A stretch of 64,000 bases of DNA, from contig NZ_JBEAAM010000013.1 of assembly GCF_040066175.1 (NCBI RefSeq), positions 60,210 through 124,209 of the forward strand, given 5' to 3'. Both the position numbers and the translations under genes were made by a program. Shown here in pieces: positions 24,846 through 33,976 of the stretch (positions are counted from its first letter, which is position 1; every line of letters starts with the position of its first letter). The DNA is from Solimonas sp040066175 (lineage in GTDB: Bacteria > Pseudomonadota > Gammaproteobacteria > Nevskiales > Nevskiaceae). The notes beneath the pieces were generated by a model. The model had not been told where the DNA came from and did no database searches. It saw only the letters and a list, made by a program, of their open reading frames with translations.

Positions 24846-25421
24846 GTGACCGAATACCTCCTCATCCTGATCGGCGCCGTCCTGGTCCACAACTTCGTGC
24901 TGGTCCAGTTCCTCGGCCTGTGTCCGTTCATGGGCACGTCGAAGAAGATCGAGACGTCCGCGGGCCTGGCGCTGGCGACGACCTTCGTGCTGACGCTGAC
25001 CGCGGTCGCCACTTACCTGACCGACGCCTACATCCTTGCACCGCTGGGCCTGCAGTATCTGCGCACGATCGCGTTCATCCTGGTCATCGCCACGGTCGTG
25101 CAGAGCGTCGAACTGGTCATGCACAAGACCAGTCCGCTGCTGTACCAGGTGCTCGGCATCTACCTGCCGCTGATCACGACCAACTGCATCGTGCTCGGCG
25201 TCGCGCTGCTCAACGTGCGCCAGGCGCAGAACTTCATGGCGTCGCTGCTGACCGGACTGGGCGCGGGCCTGGGCTTCTCGCTGGTGCTGCTGCTGTTCGC
25301 CGGCATCCGCGAGCGGCTCGCGGTGGCCGACCTGCCCGCGGCCTTCAAGGGGGCGCCGATCGCACTGGTCACCGCGGGCATCATGAGCCTCGCGTTCATG
25401 GGATTCAGCGGTCTGGACTGA
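24846..25421 (+). CDS. rsxA: RnfA/RsxA, Rnf electron transport complex membrane subunit
   Basis: A 191-residue integral membrane protein with six predicted helices. It starts at GTG with TEYLLILIGAVLVHNFVLVQ, then FLGLCPFMGTSKKIETS, the family signature. RnfA and RnfE form the core that carries electrons across the membrane beside the ion path. Here it opens the six-gene order A-B-C-D-G-E, 42 bp after metG. Its stop TGA overlaps the rnfB ATG (TGATG). Confidence 0.97.
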   Translation: MTEYLLILIGAVLVHNFVLVQFLGLCPFMGTSKKIETSAGLALATTFVLTLTAVATYLTDAYILAPLGLQYLRTIAFILVIATVVQSVELVMHKTSPLLYQVLGIYLPLITTNCIVLGVALLNVRQAQNFMASLLTGLGAGLGFSLVLLLFAGIRERLAVADLPAAFKGAPIALVTAGIMSLAFMGFSGLD

Positions 25422-25978
25422 TGTTGATCGCGATCCTCGCGCTGGCCGGAATGGCGGCCGTGTTCGGTCTGGGTCTCGGCTATGCCGCGATCCGCTTCAA
25501 GGTCGAAGGCGATCCGCTGGTGGAGAAGATCGACAAGATCCTGCCGCAGACGCAGTGCGGCCAGTGCGGCTTTCCCGGCTGCCGGCCCTACGCCACCGCG
25601 ATCGCGGCCGGCCAGGCGGACATCAACCAGTGCCCGCCGGGGGGCGAGGACGGCATTCTCAAGCTCGCCGAGCTGCTCGGTCGCGAACCCAAGCCGCTGA
25701 ATCCCGACAACGGCGTCGCCAAGACGGTACCGACCGTCGCGGTGATCGACGAGGCGGTCTGCATCGGCTGCACCAAGTGCATCCAGGCCTGCCCGGTGGA
25801 CGCGATTCTCGGTGCCGCGCAGCAGATGCACACGGTGATTGCGTCCGAATGCACCGGCTGCGAGCTGTGCATCGCGCCTTGTCCGGTGGACTGCATCACC
25901 ATGGCGCCGGTGACGGACACGCCACGCAGCTGGAAGTGGCCGATGCCGGTCGCGGCAGCCGAAGGGCAGGCACCATGA
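25421..25978 (+). CDS. rsxB: RnfB/RsxB, ferredoxin-like subunit of the Rnf complex
   Basis: A 185-residue protein with an N-terminal membrane anchor (about 1-24), the Fe-S domain CGQCGFPGCRPYATAI with the upstream motif ILPQTQ, and two C-terminal 4Fe-4S clusters (CIGCTKCIQACPVD and CTGCELCIAPCPVDCI). It accepts electrons from ferredoxin or passes them on within Rnf. It is coupled to rnfA (TGATG) and rnfC (ATGA). Confidence 0.97.
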   Translation: MLIAILALAGMAAVFGLGLGYAAIRFKVEGDPLVEKIDKILPQTQCGQCGFPGCRPYATAIAAGQADINQCPPGGEDGILKLAELLGREPKPLNPDNGVAKTVPTVAVIDEAVCIGCTKCIQACPVDAILGAAQQMHTVIASECTGCELCIAPCPVDCITMAPVTDTPRSWKWPMPVAAAEGQAP

Positions 25979-27477
25979 GCTTGCTCACGCGACCGACCGG
26001 CTTTCGCGGCGGCCTGCACCTGGACGACCGCAAGGCGATGTCCGCGTGCCGGCCGATCCGCATCGCGCCGGTGCCGCCGCAGCTGGTGCTGCCGCTGTCC
26101 CAGCATGCCGGCAACCCGGCCAAGCCGGTCGTGCAGATCGGCGAGCGCGTGCTGCGCGGCCAGACCATCGCCGTGGCCGATGGCTTCGTGTCCGTGCCGG
26201 TGCACGCGAGCAGCTCCGGCGTGGTCGTCGCGATCGAACCGCGCCCGATCCCGCACGTGTCCGGGCTGTCGGCGCCCTGCATCGTGATCCAGACCGACGG
26301 GCGCGACGAAGCACTGGCGCAGCCCGAGTGGGCACCCATCGCGGACCCTGCGTCGGTCGATACCCGATCGCTGCGCGAGATCGTGCGCCGCGCCGGCATC
26401 GCCGGCCTCGGTGGGGCCGGCTTTCCGAGCTTCATCAAGCTCTCGCCCGGTCGGCCGGTCGAGACGCTGATCATCAACGGCGCCGAATGCGAACCCTACA
26501 TCAGCTGCGACCAGCAGCTGATGGCCGAGCACGCCGACGAGATCGTGCGCGGCATCCGCGTGATGCTGCACGCGCTCGACGCACGCAACTGCATCATCGG
26601 CGTCGAGGACAACAAGCTGCAGGCCATCGCCGCACTGCGGCAAGCCACGGCAGACGATCCCGACATCGAGGTCCGGGTCGTGCCGACACGCTACCCGCAG
26701 GGCGGCGAGAAGCAGCTGATCCAGACCCTCACCGGCCGCGAGGTGCCGAGCGAGGGTCTGCCGCTGGACGTCGGTCTGGTCGTGCACAACCCCGGCACCG
26801 CGCGCGCGGTCTGGCGTGCGGTCGCGCACGCCGAGCCGCTGATCTCGCGCATCGTGACCGTCACCGGCGGCGCCGTTGCGCAGCCGCAGAACTTCGAGGC
26901 CCGCCTCGGTACACCGATGCGCTTCCTGATCGAACAGGCGGGCGGCTATGTGCACGCGCCGGGCCGGCTGCTGATGGGCGGACCGATGATGGGCTTCGCA
27001 TTGCCGTCCGACGCGCTGCCGGTGATCAAGGCGACCAACTGCATCCTCGCGGCCGCACCGGGCGAACTCAGGCCCGACGAGCCGGCGATGCCCTGCATCC
27101 GCTGCGGCGAATGCCAGGCGGTTTGCCCGATCAACCTGCTGCCGCAGCAACTCTACTGGCACGCGCGCGGCCGCGAGTACGCCAAGGCGCGCGCGCTGAA
27201 CCTGTTCGACTGCATCGAGTGCGGCTGCTGCGCGCAGGTCTGCCCGAGCCACATCCCGCTGGTGCAGTACTACCGTCACGCCAAGACCGAGATCTGGGCC
27301 GAGGAGCGCGAGCGGCGCAAGGCGGATGCGGCGCGCGAGCGCTTCGAGGCGCGCCAGCGGCGTCTCGAACGCGAGCAGCGCGAGAAGGAAGCAGCGCGTG
27401 CACGTCGCAAGGCCGAGCTGGCTGCGCGCGCGGCCGCCACGCCGGCGCCGCCGGATCGCGGCGGGGCGGCGCAGTGA
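25975..27477 (+). CDS. rsxC: RnfC/RsxC, NADH-binding Fe-S subunit of the Rnf complex
   Basis: A 500-residue protein. It has the NADH/FMN-binding Nqo1-like core (RAGIAGLGGAGFPSFIKL; NGAECEPYISCDQQ; YPQGGEKQLI) and two 4Fe-4S motifs (CIRCGECQAVCP and CIECGCCAQVCPSHIP). The C-terminal tail is a charged Ala/Arg/Glu helix of about 60 residues, much shorter than the long repeats of Escherichia coli RsxC. Translation is coupled to rnfB and rnfD through ATGA and GTGA overlaps. Confidence 0.96.
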   Translation: MSLLTRPTGFRGGLHLDDRKAMSACRPIRIAPVPPQLVLPLSQHAGNPAKPVVQIGERVLRGQTIAVADGFVSVPVHASSSGVVVAIEPRPIPHVSGLSAPCIVIQTDGRDEALAQPEWAPIADPASVDTRSLREIVRRAGIAGLGGAGFPSFIKLSPGRPVETLIINGAECEPYISCDQQLMAEHADEIVRGIRVMLHALDARNCIIGVEDNKLQAIAALRQATADDPDIEVRVVPTRYPQGGEKQLIQTLTGREVPSEGLPLDVGLVVHNPGTARAVWRAVAHAEPLISRIVTVTGGAVAQPQNFEARLGTPMRFLIEQAGGYVHAPGRLLMGGPMMGFALPSDALPVIKATNCILAAAPGELRPDEPAMPCIRCGECQAVCPINLLPQQLYWHARGREYAKARALNLFDCIECGCCAQVCPSHIPLVQYYRHAKTEIWAEERERRKADAARERFEARQRRLEREQREKEAARARRKAELAARAAATPAPPDRGGAAQ

Positions 27478-28454
27478 GCCGCGCCAGCTCACCGTTCCTG
27501 CCGGTCGCGCCCAGCGTCGGCGGCGTGATGCGCGACGTGCTGCTGGCGCTCGCACCCGGCGTGGTCTTGTACACGCTGCTGTTCGGCAGCGGCGTGCTCC
27601 TCAACATCCTGATCGCCGCACTGACCTGCGTGCTGGTCGAAGCGGCCGTGCTGCGCCTGCGCGGCAAGCCGCTCAAGCCCTTTCTGCTCGACCACAGCGC
27701 CCTGGTCACGGCGCTGTTGCTGGGCCTGTCGCTGCCGCCGATCGCACCATGGTGGATCGCCGTGATCGGCAGCCTCGCCGCGATGCTGCTCGGCAAGCAT
27801 GTGTACGGCGGCCTCGGCTACAACCCTTTCAATCCGGCGATGGTCGGCTTTGTCGTGCTGCTGATCTCGTTTCCGGTACAGATGACGGCCTGGCCGGCGC
27901 TACAGCCGATATGGGCGCCCGACGTCGATGCCGCGACCGGCGCGACCGCACTCGATCACGTGCGCACGCAGCTCGGCCTGCAACGCACGCTGTCGGAGAT
28001 CGGCGCTGATGCGCCGATGGGCCTCGTCGCCGGGCGCGGCTGGGAATGGATCGCGTTGGCCTGGCTCGCCGGCGGCATCTACCTACTCTGGCGCCGGACG
28101 ATCCGCTGGCAGATCCCGGCAGGCGTGCTCGCCGGGATGACGCTGCTCGCACTGCCGCTCTGGGCCGTCGATCCGGACCGCTACGCCTCGCCGCTGTTCC
28201 ACGCGCTGTCCGGCGCGACGATGCTCGGCGCGTTCTTCATCGCCACCGATCCGGTTTCGGCGGCGACGACACCGCGCGGGCGGCTGCTCTATGGCACCGG
28301 CATCGGCCTCCTGGTGTACGTCATCCGCACCTGGGGCGGATATCCCGACGGCGTCGCCTTTGCCGTGCTGCTGCTCAACCTCTGCGCACCGACGATCGAC
28401 CGTTACACCCAGCCGCGCGTCTACGGCCAGAACCGGAGCACGCCGGACGCATGA
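27474..28454 (+). CDS. rsxD: RnfD/RsxD, membrane subunit with covalent flavin site
   Basis: A 326-residue polytopic membrane protein (eight to ten helices) of the NqrB/RnfD family. The covalent FMN attachment motif is present in SGATMLGAFFIATDPVSAAT (Thr of SGAT). GYNPFNPAMVGFV is another conserved segment. The start is GTG overlapping the rnfC stop; the ATG of rnfG overlaps its own stop. Confidence 0.95.
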   Translation: MSRASSPFLPVAPSVGGVMRDVLLALAPGVVLYTLLFGSGVLLNILIAALTCVLVEAAVLRLRGKPLKPFLLDHSALVTALLLGLSLPPIAPWWIAVIGSLAAMLLGKHVYGGLGYNPFNPAMVGFVVLLISFPVQMTAWPALQPIWAPDVDAATGATALDHVRTQLGLQRTLSEIGADAPMGLVAGRGWEWIALAWLAGGIYLLWRRTIRWQIPAGVLAGMTLLALPLWAVDPDRYASPLFHALSGATMLGAFFIATDPVSAATTPRGRLLYGTGIGLLVYVIRTWGGYPDGVAFAVLLLNLCAPTIDRYTQPRVYGQNRSTPDA

Positions 28455-29089
28455 GCGCCGATCTGCGACCGGTGCTGCGCTCGAGCCAGGTGCTGGGGCT
28501 GATCGCGGTCGTCGTGGCTGCGCTGCTGGGGGGGATCTACATGCTGACGGTGGACCGCATCCGCGCCGCCGAGAACGAGCGCCTGCTGCTGCAGCTGCGC
28601 GACGTGCTGCCGCAGGGAAGCTTCGACAACGACATCGCCGCCGATCGCATCGAAGTGACGGCGGCGGCGCTTGACGGCGAACGGCCGGTCGTCGTGTACC
28701 GGGCGCGCCGGGACCGGCAGCCCGTGGCCGCGGTGCTCACGGTGACCGCCGCCGACGGGTACAGCGGCCCGATCCGGCTGCTGGTCGGCATCGGCAGCGA
28801 CGGCCGCATCACCGGGGTGCGCGTCGCCGCACACCGCGAAACACCCGGCCTGGGCGATCGCATCGACAGTCGGCGCAGCGACTGGATCCTCGGCTTCGAC
28901 GGCCGGTCGCTGCACGACCCGTCCGGCAAGGGCTGGGGGGTGAAGAAGGACGGCGGCGTGTTCGACCAGTTCGCCGGTGCGACGATCACGCCGCGCGCGG
29001 TGGTCAAGGCCGTGCACCGCAGCCTGGAATACTTCGAACAGAACCGGGACGCGCTGTTCGCGGTCGCGCCCGGCGGGAGCAGCCCGTGA
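28451..29089 (+). CDS. rsxG: RnfG/RsxG, FMN-binding periplasmic subunit
   Basis: A 212-residue protein with one N-terminal transmembrane helix (about 14-34) and a periplasmic FMN-binding domain. The covalent flavin motif SGAT is replaced by FAGATITPRAVVKAVH, still with the acceptor Thr. ETPGLGDRI is the conserved upstream segment. It is coupled to rnfD by ATGA and to rnfE by GTGA. Confidence 0.95.
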   Translation: MSADLRPVLRSSQVLGLIAVVVAALLGGIYMLTVDRIRAAENERLLLQLRDVLPQGSFDNDIAADRIEVTAAALDGERPVVVYRARRDRQPVAAVLTVTAADGYSGPIRLLVGIGSDGRITGVRVAAHRETPGLGDRIDSRRSDWILGFDGRSLHDPSGKGWGVKKDGGVFDQFAGATITPRAVVKAVHRSLEYFEQNRDALFAVAPGGSSP

Positions 29090-29772
29090 ACTCCGCAAAC
29101 AATCCCTTCGCAAAGCTGGCGCGCGACGGCCTGTGGGCCAACAATCCGGGCCTCGTGCAGCTGCTCGGGCTGTGCCCGCTGCTGGCGACCAGCAACAACG
29201 TCGTCAACGGCTTCACACTGGGCATGGCGACGCTGCTCGTCCTGCTGCTGTCGAACAGCATCGTCTCGCTGCTGCGGCCGCTGGTGCGGCCCGAGATCCG
29301 CATCCCGATCTATGTCATGGTGATCGCGGCGCTGGTGACGGTCGTCGAGCTGCTGATGAATGCGTATTTCAACGCGCTCTACAACATCCTCGGCATCTTC
29401 CTGCCGATCATCACGACCAACTGCATCATCATCGGCCGCGCCGAGGCCTACGCGGCGCGAAATCCGCTGCGCCTCGCCGCGTTCGACGGCCTGATGATGG
29501 GCCTGGGCTTCACCCTGGTGCTCGTCGCGCTCGGCGCGATCCGCGAACTGCTCGCGCAGGGCACCCTGGGCGAAGGCCTGGATCTCCTGCTCGGCGAATC
29601 GTTCAAGGGCGTGCACCTGACGCTGATTCCCGAATACCACGGACTGCTGCTGGCGGCGCTGCCACCCGGCGCGTTCATCGGCCTGGGACTGCTGATCGCC
29701 GGCAAGAACTGGATCGACGCGCGCTACCGGCCGCGCGCGGCGGTCGTGGCACCGGCGCCGGCCGCGGCCTGA
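29086..29772 (+). CDS. rsxE: RnfE/RsxE, Rnf complex membrane subunit
   Basis: A 228-residue membrane protein homologous to RnfA. It has NNPGLVQLLGLCPLLATSNN near residue 18 and the antiparallel repeat motif FLPIITTNCIIIGRAEAYAA. It starts with GTG over the rnfG stop and ends the complex; nth follows 8 bp later. All six subunits are intact, so a functional ion-translocating ferredoxin:NAD oxidoreductase or a Rsx-type SoxR reducer is expected. Confidence 0.96.
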   Translation: MNSANNPFAKLARDGLWANNPGLVQLLGLCPLLATSNNVVNGFTLGMATLLVLLLSNSIVSLLRPLVRPEIRIPIYVMVIAALVTVVELLMNAYFNALYNILGIFLPIITTNCIIIGRAEAYAARNPLRLAAFDGLMMGLGFTLVLVALGAIRELLAQGTLGEGLDLLLGESFKGVHLTLIPEYHGLLLAALPPGAFIGLGLLIAGKNWIDARYRPRAAVVAPAPAAA

Positions 29773-29780
29773 CGCCGCCA

Positions 29781-30437
29781 ATGAACGCGCTCAAGCGCCA
29801 GCAGATCTACGCGCGCCTGCGCGACGCCAATCCGGCGCCGACCACCGAGCTGCGCTACTCGACACCGTTCGAGCTGCTGGTCGCCGTCGTGCTGTCGGCG
29901 CAGGCCACCGATGTCGGCGTCAACAAGGCCACTGCGCGGCTGTTCCCTGTCGCCAACACGCCGCAGGCGATGCTCGCGCTCGGCGAAGCGGGCCTGCGCG
30001 AGTACATCAGGACCATCGGCCTGTACCAGACCAAGGCGAAGAACCTCATCGGACTGTGCCGCGCGCTGATCGAGCAGCACGGCGGCGAGGTCCCACGCGC
30101 GCGCGCAGCGCTCGAGGCACTCCCCGGCGTCGGCCGCAAGACCGCCAACGTCGTGCTCAACACGGCCTTCGGCGAACCGACGATCGCCGTGGACACGCAC
30201 ATCTTCCGCGTCGCCAACCGCACCGGCCTCGCGCCGGGCAAGACCGTGCGCCAGGTCGAGGACAAGCTGGTGAGGTTCACACCACAGGAATTCGCCCGCG
30301 ACGCGCACCACTGGCTGATCCTGCACGGACGCTACGTCTGCAAGGCGCGCAAGCCGGAATGCTGGCGCTGCGCGATCGCCGACTTGTGCGAATTTCGCGG
30401 CAAGACGCCGAACCCCGAGCCACCGCCGGTCCTTTAG
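29781..30437 (+). CDS. nth: Nth, endonuclease III
   Basis: A 218-residue DNA glycosylase/AP lyase for oxidised pyrimidines. It has the helix-hairpin-helix with catalytic Lys (LPGVGRKTANVVL), the catalytic Asp (VDTHIFRVANR), and the C-terminal 4Fe-4S cluster Cys-x6-Cys-x2-Cys-x5-Cys (CKARKPECWRCAIADLC). Placement directly after rnfE (8 bp) is the common rnfABCDGE-nth order of gammaproteobacteria. Confidence 0.97.
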   Translation: MNALKRQQIYARLRDANPAPTTELRYSTPFELLVAVVLSAQATDVGVNKATARLFPVANTPQAMLALGEAGLREYIRTIGLYQTKAKNLIGLCRALIEQHGGEVPRARAALEALPGVGRKTANVVLNTAFGEPTIAVDTHIFRVANRTGLAPGKTVRQVEDKLVRFTPQEFARDAHHWLILHGRYVCKARKPECWRCAIADLCEFRGKTPNPEPPPVL

Positions 30438-30489
30438 CTTGTCTTGAACGTCCGCGCCATGGATGGCCCGGGCTTGCGCAGGATGCGCG

Positions 30490-31602
30490 CTACAGCATGT
30501 CCAGCGCCGGGACGTAGCGATAGCCCAGCGCGTCGGCCACCGCCTGGTAGGTGACCTCACCGCGGCAGACATTGAGCCCGGCGCGCAGGTTGGGGTCGTC
30601 GAGCAGGGCCTGTCGATGGCCCTTGTTGGCCAGCGCCAGCACGTGCGGCAGTGTCGCGTTGGTCAGGGCGAAGGTCGAAGTGCGGGCGACGCCGCCCGGC
30701 ATGTTGGCGACGCAGTAGTGCACGACGCCGTCGACGACATAGGTCGGCTCCTGGTGCGTTGTCGGGCGCGAGCTCTCGAAGCAGCCGCCCTGGTCGATGG
30801 CGACATCCACCATCACCGTGCCATTGGGGATCGACTTGAGCATGTCGCGCGTCACCAGCTTGGGTGCGGCCGCGCCCGGCACCAGCACCGAACCGATCAC
30901 CAGGTCCGCGCGATGCACGCAGGTCTCGACGGCATCGCGCGTCGAGTACAGCGTCGTCGCCCGGTTCTCGAACACGCTGTCGAGATAGTTCAGCCGCGCC
31001 AGCGAGCGGTCGAGGATGGTCACGCGCGCGCCCATGCCGATGGCGATGCGCGCGGCGTTGTAGCCGACCACGCCACCGCCGATGATCACGACCTCCGCCG
31101 CCGGCACGCCGGGCACACCGCCGAGCAGCACGCCGTTGCCGCCGGCGGCCTTCTCCATCGCGTGCGCGCCCGCCTGGATCGACATGCGGCCGGCGACCTC
31201 GCTCATCGGCGCCAGCAGCGGCAGTCCGCCGCGGCCGTCGGTCACCGTCTCGTAGGCGATGGCGATGCACTTCGACTCGATCAGCCCCCTGGCCTGCTCC
31301 GGATCGGGCGCCAGATGTAGGTAGGTGAACAGCACCTGGTTCTCGCGCAGCATCGCGCACTCGGCCGGCTGCGGCTCCTTGACCTTGACGATCAGATCGG
31401 CCTGCGCGAACACCTCCGCCGCGGTGCCGACGATGCGCGCGCCGGCGGCGGCGTACTGCTCGTCGCTGATGCCGATGCCCAGTCCCGCCGCGGTCTCGAT
31501 CAACACCGTATGGCCATGGTGGACCAACTCGCGCACGCCGGCCGGTGTCAGGCCGACGCGGTATTCGTGGTTCTTGATTTCCCGCGGTGTGCCGATACGC
31601 AT
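30490..31602 (-). CDS. ald: Alanine dehydrogenase
   Basis: A 370-residue enzyme interconverting L-alanine with pyruvate plus ammonia using NAD. It starts MRIGTPREIKNHEYRVGLTP (typical Ald N-terminus), carries the substrate Lys and His region (VKVKEPQPAE; TYLHLAPD), the Rossmann motif GGGVVGYNAA, and ends with VCRGEVTYQAVADALG. Length is standard. It converges with nth (52 bp between stops). Confidence 0.97.
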   Translation of the reverse strand: MRIGTPREIKNHEYRVGLTPAGVRELVHHGHTVLIETAAGLGIGISDEQYAAAGARIVGTAAEVFAQADLIVKVKEPQPAECAMLRENQVLFTYLHLAPDPEQARGLIESKCIAIAYETVTDGRGGLPLLAPMSEVAGRMSIQAGAHAMEKAAGGNGVLLGGVPGVPAAEVVIIGGGVVGYNAARIAIGMGARVTILDRSLARLNYLDSVFENRATTLYSTRDAVETCVHRADLVIGSVLVPGAAAPKLVTRDMLKSIPNGTVMVDVAIDQGGCFESSRPTTHQEPTYVVDGVVHYCVANMPGGVARTSTFALTNATLPHVLALANKGHRQALLDDPNLRAGLNVCRGEVTYQAVADALGYRYVPALDML

Positions 31603-31742
31603 GGTGAACTCCCGCGACCTGAAGTGGGCGGATTATTCCACGCGGGGACGCGCCGCCGCGTCGTGAAATTCCCCCAGGCGGCGCGCCGGTTCCGACCGAT
31701 GGAGTGCGTACAATCGGCGACCCGTTCCCGCTCCACACGCCG

Positions 31743-32093
31743 ATGACCCCGACACGCCCGCCCTTCCGCACCCTGCCCGCACTGCTGCTGTCGCTGGGCG
31801 TCGGCCTGTGCGGCTACTACGGGCAGAAGTGGTACGAACTGCCGACCTACAGCGAGGAAGACATCGCCGCGTCGGTCGAACTCAACCTCCGGCTCGACCT
31901 GCAGCGCCGCGGCCCGCACCTGCAGCCCGACGCCGCCGGCCTCGCACGCATGCGCGAAATGGTCCAGGCCGAGGTCGAAGGCGAGATCCGCCGCGAACGC
32001 GACCAAGTGCAGCTGCGCTTCGGCGTCGGGCTGATCGCGCTGGTGCTGGGGCTGGGGCAGCTGGCTGCGCAGCGGCTACTGGCGCGCGTGTAG
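31743..32093 (+). CDS. Small membrane protein with coiled-coil between two helices
   Basis: A 116-residue protein. It has an N-terminal hydrophobic helix (PALLLSLGVGLCGYYG), a charged helical middle rich in Glu/Arg (about 40-85, likely coiled-coil) and a C-terminal hydrophobic helix (GVGLIALVLGLGQLAAQ) ending in Arg-Val. The start ATG was chosen over one 13 codons upstream because the upstream segment is not conserved-looking and lies close to the ald promoter region. No family recognised. It is transcribed divergently from ald. Confidence 0.6.
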   Translation: MTPTRPPFRTLPALLLSLGVGLCGYYGQKWYELPTYSEEDIAASVELNLRLDLQRRGPHLQPDAAGLARMREMVQAEVEGEIRRERDQVQLRFGVGLIALVLGLGQLAAQRLLARV

Positions 32094-32112
32094 CGCACGC
32101 ATACCAGCGCCC

Positions 32113-32130
32113 GGGGCCATTCACGGCCCC
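32113..32130. terminator. GC-rich hairpin between convergent genes
   Basis: GGGGCC-N6-GGCCCC lies between the stops of the small membrane protein and the Ig-like lipoprotein gene. There is no T-run on either side. It may act as a weak bidirectional terminator. Confidence 0.4.
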
Positions 32131-32137
32131 TACCCAG

Positions 32138-33976
32138 TTACGGCGTCGGTGCCGGTGTCGGAGTCGGCTGGGGCGGCTGGAACTTGACCGTGAACAGGCG
32201 CACGGATGTGGTCGTCGCGCCGGTGCACGCGCTCGCCGGAACGACCACGTCGATCGTTACGATGCCGGTGTCAGGCTCATCGCCGTTCGGGCTCTGGAGC
32301 GTGAAAAAGTAGGTATTCGCAGCCGCGCTCGGGTCCGAAGAATTGAACGGTCCGACCGTCGCCGGAGGCAACACGGTGCCCAGCGTCGAACTCAGAGTGA
32401 ACGTCGTGCCGCTGGGCATCGGATTGCCGTTGACATCCCGCACCAGGACGGCGATATCGGCTAGGGCCTTCTTCTCGACAAAGAGCAGCTCGCTGCCGTT
32501 GTACGAGTTCGGCGCACCGACAGAGACGGCAACCCCGCTGGTCGCGCTCGACGGCACGCGACCGGAAAAGGTCACGACCAACTGCCCGCTGACATTGATC
32601 GGCGTCGAACGGCAGTTCACACCTGGCGAGTCACAAACGTAGCCGTCGAAGACACCATTGCCGCCATCGTAAGCCTGGTTGGCGTTGGCATCGACGAAGA
32701 ACTCGCCCGGGTCGTACACACCATTCTCGTTGTCATCATTGAAGACTTCCGGCAGGTCGGCGAAGGTATCGCCTGCGTCGAAGTAGCCGTTGCCATTGTT
32801 GTCGGTGAAGCTTTCCTCGCCGGACACATAACCGACCAAGGACACGCGCCCATTGGCCGGGCGTGGATTCTGCACGACCAACAGCACCGAGCACACACCG
32901 GCTTCCGCATCCGCCGACGCATCCGCGGTGATGCAGCTGCCCGAGATTTTGCCGCCCTCGGTGGTCAATACCGGTTGCGTCCCGCCGGGAACGGGGTTGT
33001 TGTAGCGATCGGCGAGGCGCACCGAGACCTTCGCGCTTTCGCCGTCGCAGGTACCGTCCAGCGCGAGCTTCTCGCTGGCCACCGACACGCTGTCCGCATC
33101 GGCCAGTCCAGTCGTCACGGCAATCGGATCCGAAACTCCCGGAGGCACCGGCAATCCTGAAACCGGATCCGTAGTGTCGGCGCGCACGCGGACGGATGCC
33201 TGCGCGCTGCCGGCCTGGACCAGCGTCTGGACGAGTCCCTGGCTGTCGGTCGTGGCCTGCGTGGGCGTGATGGAAATACCTCCGGACGTGGTGCTGAGCG
33301 AGAACTGCACGTCCTGGCCCGGCACCGCGCCACCGCTCTTGTCCACGACTTTGAATACCACCGTCGACTGGCCGGGGATGGTGCTGCCACTCATCCCGAT
33401 CACCGCCGGCGTCGCGGAAATGAACTGCACCGCGCCCACTTCGGACGGCTGCACATTGACAACGCCGACCGCGGTCAGCGTGACACCGTTGATCTCGACC
33501 AGCGCGCGCAGCGTGTCCTGTCCCGCACAACCTTGCGCGACATATGTCGTATCTGCCCGTCCGGTGGTGGTCGTCACGATCGCCGGCTGCAGACGGCTGC
33601 TGTTGGCGGCCGAACAATCCGAGCTGAACGTCACAGTGGCGCTGACGTTCTGGGCGCGCGCACCCGTGTCATCGACGATGTCCACTCGTAGCGCTGTCTG
33701 ACCACCAGCGTCGAGTTCGCCGTCCGCGACGAAGATCTGACCGCTGACGAAACTTGTGCCGTCGAGGTACCCGGCCCGGTACGTGACGGTCGTACCGCCG
33801 GTCGTGCCCCCGGTCGTACCACCCGTGGTGCCGCCGGTCGTGCCCCCAGTCGTCCCCCCCGTACTGCCACCGAGCGTGTTCCCGGTATCACCCAACTGCG
33901 CATCGCCGCCGCAGCCGGACAAGACAGACACCGCGAGTGCCAGCGCGACAACGGACCAGGAACGCGTCATAGCCAT
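32138..33976 (-). CDS. Ig-like surface lipoprotein with Gly-Thr linker and Ca-binding-like repeats
   Basis: A 612-residue lipoprotein (signal with lipobox LSGC, Cys22). Seven GGTT-type tetrapeptides (36-63) form a flexible linker after the anchor. Several bacterial Ig-like strands follow, each with the pattern ALRVDIVDDTGARAQNVSATV, GQSTVVFKVVDKSGGAVPGQ or IAVLVRDVNGNPMPSGTTFT. At about 395-455 lies a run of acidic Asn/Gly loops (DNNGNGYFDAGD, NDDNENGVYDPGE, DANANQAYDGG), which look like calcium-binding loops. The C-terminus is a Pro/Thr tail. It is probably an outer-surface or cell-wall-facing adhesin; the ligand is unknown. Confidence 0.8.
   Translation of the reverse strand: MAMTRSWSVVALALAVSVLSGCGGDAQLGDTGNTLGGSTGGTTGGTTGGTTGGTTGGTTGGTTVTYRAGYLDGTSFVSGQIFVADGELDAGGQTALRVDIVDDTGARAQNVSATVTFSSDCSAANSSRLQPAIVTTTTGRADTTYVAQGCAGQDTLRALVEINGVTLTAVGVVNVQPSEVGAVQFISATPAVIGMSGSTIPGQSTVVFKVVDKSGGAVPGQDVQFSLSTTSGGISITPTQATTDSQGLVQTLVQAGSAQASVRVRADTTDPVSGLPVPPGVSDPIAVTTGLADADSVSVASEKLALDGTCDGESAKVSVRLADRYNNPVPGGTQPVLTTEGGKISGSCITADASADAEAGVCSVLLVVQNPRPANGRVSLVGYVSGEESFTDNNGNGYFDAGDTFADLPEVFNDDNENGVYDPGEFFVDANANQAYDGGNGVFDGYVCDSPGVNCRSTPINVSGQLVVTFSGRVPSSATSGVAVSVGAPNSYNGSELLFVEKKALADIAVLVRDVNGNPMPSGTTFTLSSTLGTVLPPATVGPFNSSDPSAAANTYFFTLQSPNGDEPDTGIVTIDVVVPASACTGATTTSVRLFTVKFQPPQPTPTPAPTP
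33788..33871 (-). repeat. 12-bp coding repeat, seven units (Gly-Gly-Thr/Ser-Thr linker)
   Basis: Seven near-identical 12-bp units encode GGST then six GGTT tetrapeptides directly after the lipidation site. Such short in-frame repeats can change copy number by slippage and so alter the linker length. They stay in frame because the unit is a multiple of three. Confidence 0.8.
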
